Notes under the pieces: model-generated
Told to the model about the DNA's origin: nothing
Database searches by the model: none
What the model saw: the letters and a program-made list of their open reading frames with translations, nothing else
Translations under genes and position numbers: made by a program
In this document: positions 58,665 through 64,000 of the stretch, one piece after another
Layout: the number at the start of each line of letters is the position of its first letter
Numbering within the stretch: position 1 is the stretch's first letter
Assembly: GCA_025618425.1 (NCBI GenBank)
Contig: CM046842.1
Span: forward strand, 39,986,035-40,050,034
DNA from: Heliocidaris tuberculata
Taxonomy: Eukaryota > Echinodermata > Echinoidea > Camarodonta > Echinometridae
Direction: 5' to 3'
Length of the DNA stretch: 64,000 bases

Positions 58665-58709
58665 ATAATTGTTTTATATTGTTTTATTTCGTTTAAGATG
58701 TATGATATT
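58571..58709. repeat. hairpin with (TA)n centre
   Basis: Arms ATATCATACATCTTAAACG and CGTTTAAGATGTATGATAT continue through AAATAAAACAATATAAAAC to a (TA)n core. The palindrome is essentially perfect and lies 24 bases before the TA-flanked element at 58734. Confidence 0.85.
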
Positions 58710-59683
58710 TATATATATATATATATATATATACAATGCGTCCCAGAAAAAAGTTAACAGTTGGAAAAAGTCTACCCAAATAAATATTTCAAACTATTCT
58801 AAGGAAATTTTCATACCTGTGGATAGCTAAGGGTCTCTTCTATCAAATGACACCAAAATATCAACCAATTTTCTACGCTTGAGTGAGCAAAGGCCAAAGG
58901 GTACAAAATCCAGACTTGACAAGAGTTGATATTGGCTCTGGCTGGCATCAGCCAAGCTGAGTCATGAAAAGGCTTAGAAATTTCCATATTCTGGTCAATA
59001 AAAGGCAATTTATGAAATAACAGGCTTTGTTCTATGTATGTCTTTACACATCCCGTCACTCTATGCTTGAGTGAGCAATTAACCGTTGAGTGTTTCACAA
59101 TGTTACTTTTGGTGAGTCTTTTAATTTCATCTGGCCTGCTCACTTGACAGTAAATTTTTGATGCGATATATCAGGACATACAGTGAACAAAGTCTGTTCT
59201 TTCATAAATTGTCTTTTAATGATCAGAATATAATATTTCAAAGCTTTTTCATGACTCTCAACTTTGTTGATACCTGCCAGAACATAAACATTTATCAAGT
59301 ATGGATTTTGCACCCTTTCACAAAAATTGGCTTTTGTTCACTCAAGCGTAAAGTATTGTGAGATATTTTGGTGTCATATGATAGAAGAGACCCTAATCCT
59401 TCCACAGGTACGAACATTTCCTGATAATATTTTGAATTATTATTTGTATGAAGGGTTTTCAGGCGACCAGAAAAATTGGCGTATCTCATGGTTTGCGCGA
59501 AAGTTCCCGGGTGACCGTGCAATTTTAAAACAATATCTCATGGTTTGTGTAAAAGTACCCGGATGACCGTGCAATATTATACAAATATTCAATGTTTATG
59601 AGTGCGATGGTTCCGAATATTACATGAGCGTGCAAGTTGAACCGTTCTATTCAACGACGCGAAGCGGAGTTGAATTGAACGGT

Positions 59684-60015
59684 TCAACTTGCACCGAATG
59701 TAATATTCGAACCGTCGCACGAATGAAAACATTGAATATTTGTTTTATACAACACACGATATACGATAGAAACCGGACTAAATGGACTAAATGAAACCGA
59801 GATAGGCCTAGGTCTGGACGAGGTCTTATTTTGCTTACACGGTTCAACTTGCACCGAATGTAATATTCGAACCGACCGCACGAATGAAAACATTGAATAT
59901 TTGTTACAACACACGATATACGATAGGAATAAGACTAAATCAATGGACTAATGAAACCAAGATAGATCTAACGTTAGGCCTACATGAAGGTCTGGACGAG
60001 GTCTTATTTTGCTTA
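59684..60015 (+). repeat. tandem duplication, units of ~155 and ~177 bp
   Basis: Both units run from ACGGTTCAACTTGCACCG through AATGAAAACATTGAATATTTG and ACGATATACGATAG to GGTCTGGACGAGGTC followed by TTATTTTGCTTAC. The region 59578-59745 also forms an imperfect hairpin with a mirrored CAATGTTT...CGTGCAAGTTGAACCG arm. Confidence 0.8.
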
Positions 60016-60410
60016 CCTTTCGTACGTCAATAGAAGGCTTTCCCGGTGTTCCAATATTATAAGGTCTACATGTAAGTTAGTTCCACAATTAATGTAGACC
60101 CTACAACGGAATACGCAAAGGTTAAGGCTAGCCAAGCGAAACTGTGCGATGCATGCAGTGATGCGCATGTATGTATGCGCTGGCAGCGCAAAGGGTACGT
60201 ACGCGCATGCAGTTAAGTACGTGCCCTGGTACGTGCAGTACGCAAGTTCAGTGTGTCCTGGGTTCTATTGCACGGTTGGTTTTGAGCGTGCAATAGATGC
60301 ACTATTGCACGGCTGGTTTTGTGTCAGCGTGCAACAGCTGTTTCTTCTGAATATCATGTGACCCACATTCATCCAATCAGGTGTCAAGGATCTACGTATG
60401 TGTTGTATAA

Positions 60411-61307
60411 ATCTCCATATCTCATGGTTTGGGGTGCGCGTGACGCGTAAAAAAGTGAATACGCGCTTAAATACGCAAAGGTTAAGACAATGGATGTATG
60501 CGCGCAGCTCTTGCAAGATGCTTGGGTAAGGACAAAAATGTTTTTCTACCTGTGTTTTATGTCGAAGTCAATACAAAAACATAAGGACATGTAATGGTGA
60601 AAATTGAGGAACTAGGTATCATACAATTAATAATGATAATATTGAATGGCTTTTCTTTCGTGGGACACAAGGATATATCGTACTCGCTTTGAAAATATTT
60701 CACTCGTCGTGCCGACTCGTGAAATATGCTCATAGCTCGTGCGATATATCCTTGTATCCCACTCAAGGCCATTCAATATTATATAATTATTATTTGTATG
60801 AAGGGTTTTCAGGCGACCAGAAAAATTGACGTATCTCATGGTTTGCGCAAAAGTTCCCGGATGACCGTGCAAATTTAAAACAATATCTCATGGTTTGTGT
60901 AAAAGTACCCGGATGACCGTGCAATATATCTCCATATCTCATGGTTTGGGGTGCGCGTGACGCGTAAAAAAGTGAATACGCGCTTAAATACGCAAAGGTT
61001 AAGACAATGGATGTATGCGCGCAGCTCTTGCAAAATGCTTGGGTAAGGACAAAAATGTTTTTCTACCTGTGTTTTATGTCGAAGTCAATACAAAAACATA
61101 AGGACATGTAATGGTGAAAATTGAGGAACTAGGTATCATACAATTAATAATAATAATATTGAATGGCTTTTCTTTCATGGGACACAAGGATATATCGTAC
61201 TCGCTTTGAAAATATTTCACTCGTCGTGCCGACTCGTGAAATATGCTCATAGCTCGTGCGATATATCCTTGTATCCCACTCAAGGCCATTCAATATTATA
61301 TAAATAT
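60411..61307 (+). repeat. direct duplication, period 517, with internal hairpin
   Basis: ATCTCCATATCTCATGGTTT starts at 60411 and 60928, and the copies are nearly identical for about 380 bases. Each contains a hairpin (ATTGAATGGCTTTTC...GCGATATATCCTTGT...GGCCATTCAAT). The spacer (60785-60927) is a copy of 59436-59580. The tiny reading frames inside are repeated accordingly and are not genes. Confidence 0.9.
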
Positions 61308-61595
61308 TTAAATGGAAAGACTTTTTTCAACTATCGATTTTAAATGGTTCTTAACTTCGTTCATATAAGGCAGGAAAAATATCAATTCTTGTCAAGTCTG
61401 AATTTTGCAGCTTTTCACAAAATTTGTTTTTGATCACTCAAGCTTAATAAAAAGTCAGATTTTTTAATGTTATTGCATAGGAGAGACCCTAAGCTATCAA
61501 CAGGAATGAAAATTTATGGAAAATATTCTAAAATATTGATTTGGGGAGACTTTTTCCATCTGTTTTTTTTGGGGGGGGGGGGACGCACTGTATAT

Positions 61596-61605
61596 ATTTA
61601 TTCAT

Positions 61606-61655
<50 letters not shown>
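61596..61655 (+). repeat. (TTTA)n microsatellite
   Basis: This is an almost pure TTTA run directly after the right end of the element above. Confidence 0.95.
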
Positions 61656-61656
<1 letters not shown>

Positions 61657-61856
61657 TATACTGGTTACTTTTGTCATATTTTGCGGTTTCAGATTTGGGT
61701 ATGGCATATGAAAGGGTATCAGAAACAAAAATAGGAGTTGGGGATGGCACAATGAATACAAAGATTTATGCCCTCCCTAACTGAGTGTGAGATATGTCAC
61801 TTCCCCTCCCCCTTTATTTTTGTGTTCTCACCCATTTCCCCCGTCTCTTTTACAAG

Positions 61857-61997
61857 ATGTTGATGAGTGTTCCTTTCCTGTGGACACGTATCCATGCGAA
61901 GTGACTTACGGAACATGTAACAACACTTACGGATCGTATGACTGCGGCTGTCAGACTGGATATCATTTATCAGGAGAAACGCAATGTGTTGAAACAT
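61857..61997 (+). CDS. YWTD/EGF gene, exon 10: calcium-binding EGF module (paralogue of exon 7)
   Basis: 141 bp, phase 1-1, acceptor CTTTTACAAG, donor GTAAGT. It encodes DVDECSFPVDTYPCEVTYGT and then CNNTYGSYDCGCQTGYHL, with six Cys. It has the D-x-D-E-C calcium motif and the hydroxylation consensus. It differs from exon 7 at about 22 of 141 positions, several silent. The last codon is split as T/..., so the following exon must begin in phase 1; that exon lies beyond what I can identify, and the gene therefore continues past the window or past 62 kb. Confidence 0.9.
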
Positions 61998-64000
61998 GTA
62001 AGTCATGTCTAAAAACCTTGCTCTTTCTCACGTACGTATGATTCCTTATAAGGTAAACCATTCTTAAAGTGGTAAGATCGCGGCTCTACCATTATTTATC
62101 AGGGAAAGACCAAGGCATACTATCGCGATCCGATCTTCGAAGATACATCAGTATCAAAATATTAAAAAAATAATAAAGAGAGTTTCCCATTGTCTGAAAA
62201 GCTGTCACGTGACACTAAAAAATCTGTTCTAACGTGTACCACGAGCAACACGGTTTTTCGTCACTTTTCTTTCCTTTTCTTTTTTGGCGAGATAATCATC
62301 AATTGAAAGGGTCGGATAGTGCATTGTAGCCATCAAATATTCGACATCAGCCTGCGACTTGATGACACATAACATTAATCTTAACATGTTAAGTTAATAG
62401 GTTCCTACTGAACTGAACTGAGGAAGCAATATTTCTGTAATATCACAAATTAAACATGTACAATGTCCCCGAACCTATAATCGTATCAACTGTATTAGTT
62501 AAAAAAGGAGAAAGATGCAACTAACAAAAAACAAACAAACAAAAAGCAAACAAAACAAAAACAAACAAACAAACAAACAAACAAAACCCAAACATATCGT
62601 GAATCTCCACTTCGAAGACCCCCCCCCCCCCCTCCCCCCCGACTGGCTCAGAAAAGCAGTGACATTAGACCAATCGCAAAACCTACAATGATAACTGAGT
62701 TTACCTTACTTCTTAAATGTCCGCATGATTGCATTTTGATTTTGCTATTTATATGACCATGATTACACATCTTAGGAAGATTTTACATTTTTGAATTTTC
62801 ATCTCTAACATATTTGCTCTTGCCTCAAAATTTTTTCGCTAATTGGAATGTTTATTGTAGGGCTGGTTTAATTCATTTCCTAAAAATTAGTCAAGCACAT
62901 AGGCCGATATACATCGATAGTTCCTTTTAGCATGTTTAGTAAGCCCGTTGTCATTTTCAGCAAGTTTCCGACCTTACAGTCAGGTAAAGAAAATGTAGGT
63001 TAGAAGAATGTACGAATAAATCCTTTATGGAATAAAAACAGCTTGCCTTTGGTTTAAGATGATAAAAACTGGTAAGTTCATATATTGAGAACCGAACAGC
63101 TCGCTAAATTCATACTTAAAGCTCATGGACAGTTTTGGTAGCAAAAGGAAATTGAAAAGAGACGTGTTCATTATAGTCTCATGTTGTTTTCCTCGTACGC
63201 CTCACAGCCCCCCCCCCCTCAAAAAAAAAAACACCAAAAAAAAAAAAAAAAAAAAATCGTGTATCTTATGCGTTTCCGTAAAGAAAATGGGTTCCAAAAA
63301 CGGAGCTGTATTTCAATAAATTTTCAGTTTTCGATCGGGATTTTTTTCAGTCAAAGATAGTACAGTCGGTGCGTGAGACGCACACGCCATATCTAAGGCT
63401 GTTAGTCTCGAGATTTTAGTTTCTGATAGCGCGGAGGTATAATTCTGCCGGATCGCACGCATGGAGCTGCGGGGTGGGCCGCTGGGACTTTTGATCAGCG
63501 GGCGAACGCACGGGGAGCGCGCGCGCGCGCTCCCCATTGACTATACATGCGGTCTAAAACTGCATCCGAGACAGGCAAAATGAAAATGAATATTATCATT
63601 GCAACTTTTGATTTTTTTTTTCAGGGATTTTTTTTTCGGGGTTAAAATAGTAGCAATATTGGCTTTCATGATTTGAGTAAAATGTGAAAATAGATATGAA
63701 ATAAAGAGTCCCTAAATAAGATTTTGTCTTAAGTGGCCGAAATCTCCCCCTTAATATTCTAAGCTAAAACAGTCACTTAACTATGCACAAGATCGCAAAA
63801 ATTAGAGCTTAAAAATGCTAAAGCTCCCTACTGTGAAAGGGGGGGGGGGACAACCCCTTCCAAACCCTCTCCTCGCTCGGTCGCTTCTCTCCCTCGCATT
63901 TACTGCGCTAACGCGCGGAAAATCTCACTCCTAGCTGGTCTCTGACCTTGGCATCTCATTTTTACGATATCATGTACTATTCCATCAATGATTTCTGATG
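61998..64000. other. downstream intron, no exon recognised
   Basis: It contains an (AAAC)n tract (62525-62585), C-runs and A-runs (for example 63225-63257), and a (GC)n hairpin at 63514-63536. It also holds a block at 63119-63190 (GGTAGCAAAAGGAAATTG, GTCTCATGTTGTT) that resembles 405-470. The last 22 bases resemble 512-530. No EGF-like or other coding block was found. Confidence 0.5.

Larger units (their letters stand above)
58734..61590. mobile_element. 2857-bp composite TIR element with TA duplication
   Basis: The left end CAATGCGTCCCAGAAAAAA and right end (reverse complement CAGTGCGTCCC) are flanked by TA (58732-58733, 61591-61592). Homology of the inverted arms reaches inward about 230 bases (GATAGCTAAGGGTCTCTTCT and CTTGAGTGAGCAAA blocks at the left, complements at 61360-61530). 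A second inverted arm lies at about 59164-59430, so a small hairpin element seems to have gained further sequence (59440-61310), which is itself tandemly duplicated. No transposase is present. TA suggests Tc1/mariner-type mobilisation. Confidence 0.7.

Noticed and set aside
60411..61289. Repeated 71-aa minus-strand frame (MALSGIQGYIARAMS...) as a duplicated gene
   Set aside because: It lies across a hairpin inside a tandem duplication of non-coding transposon-like DNA; no domain or splice context.

Overview
The window is invertebrate deuterostome-like animal DNA, AT-rich and intron-dominated. An echinoderm is my best guess, from the retroelement types, a 2A-type peptide in a non-LTR ORF, abundant fold-back elements and long G/C and T/A homopolymers. 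This is inference; no species marker was found. There is no prokaryotic operon, CRISPR array or rRNA gene.

One host gene is well supported. Ten plus-strand exons between 27372 and 61997 join in consistent phase (1425 bp, 475 codons, no internal stop). Exons 1-5 encode a six-bladed YWTD (LDL-receptor class B) beta-propeller. Exons 6-10 encode EGF modules, one module per exon, all phase 1-1. Exons 7 and 10 are duplicated calcium-binding EGF exons that carry shared upstream intron sequence. The 5' end (signal peptide, start codon) was not found and the gene runs on past 62 kb. It is a partial LRP/LDLR-like or EGF-repeat extracellular or membrane protein; I assign no gene symbol.

Most of the rest is mobile DNA. 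7.5-16.4 kb: a decayed non-LTR retrotransposon with L1-type ORF1 remnants, a 2-kb tandem-repeat block and a frameshifted endonuclease/RT ORF2. About 19.9-24.2 kb: a largely intact L2/CR1-like element with one open 1119-aa ORF that has a signal-like leader and a 2A-like motif before the endonuclease. 28.2-30.2 kb: a 5'-truncated non-LTR copy that ends only a few bases before the splice acceptor of exon 2.

Fold-back and terminal-inverted-repeat elements fill the introns. Several unrelated-looking families are flanked by TTAA (1-1302, 2559-3513, 48173-50785, 55223-56008). The 2.6-kb one is nested inside a member of another TTAA family, and the empty site is readable in a second copy at the left edge of the window. 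Others are flanked by TA (26985-27223, 31525-32440, 58734-61590). A palindromic element near 39.7-45.8 kb is split by a 5.7-kb insertion with a 13-bp direct duplication. That insert holds a well-formed but nearly non-coding four-exon transcription unit. A Crypton-like tyrosine recombinase N-terminal fragment sits at 39.0 kb between two hairpin-bearing direct repeats.

Stretches not listed individually are intron or intergenic DNA in which I recognise nothing.
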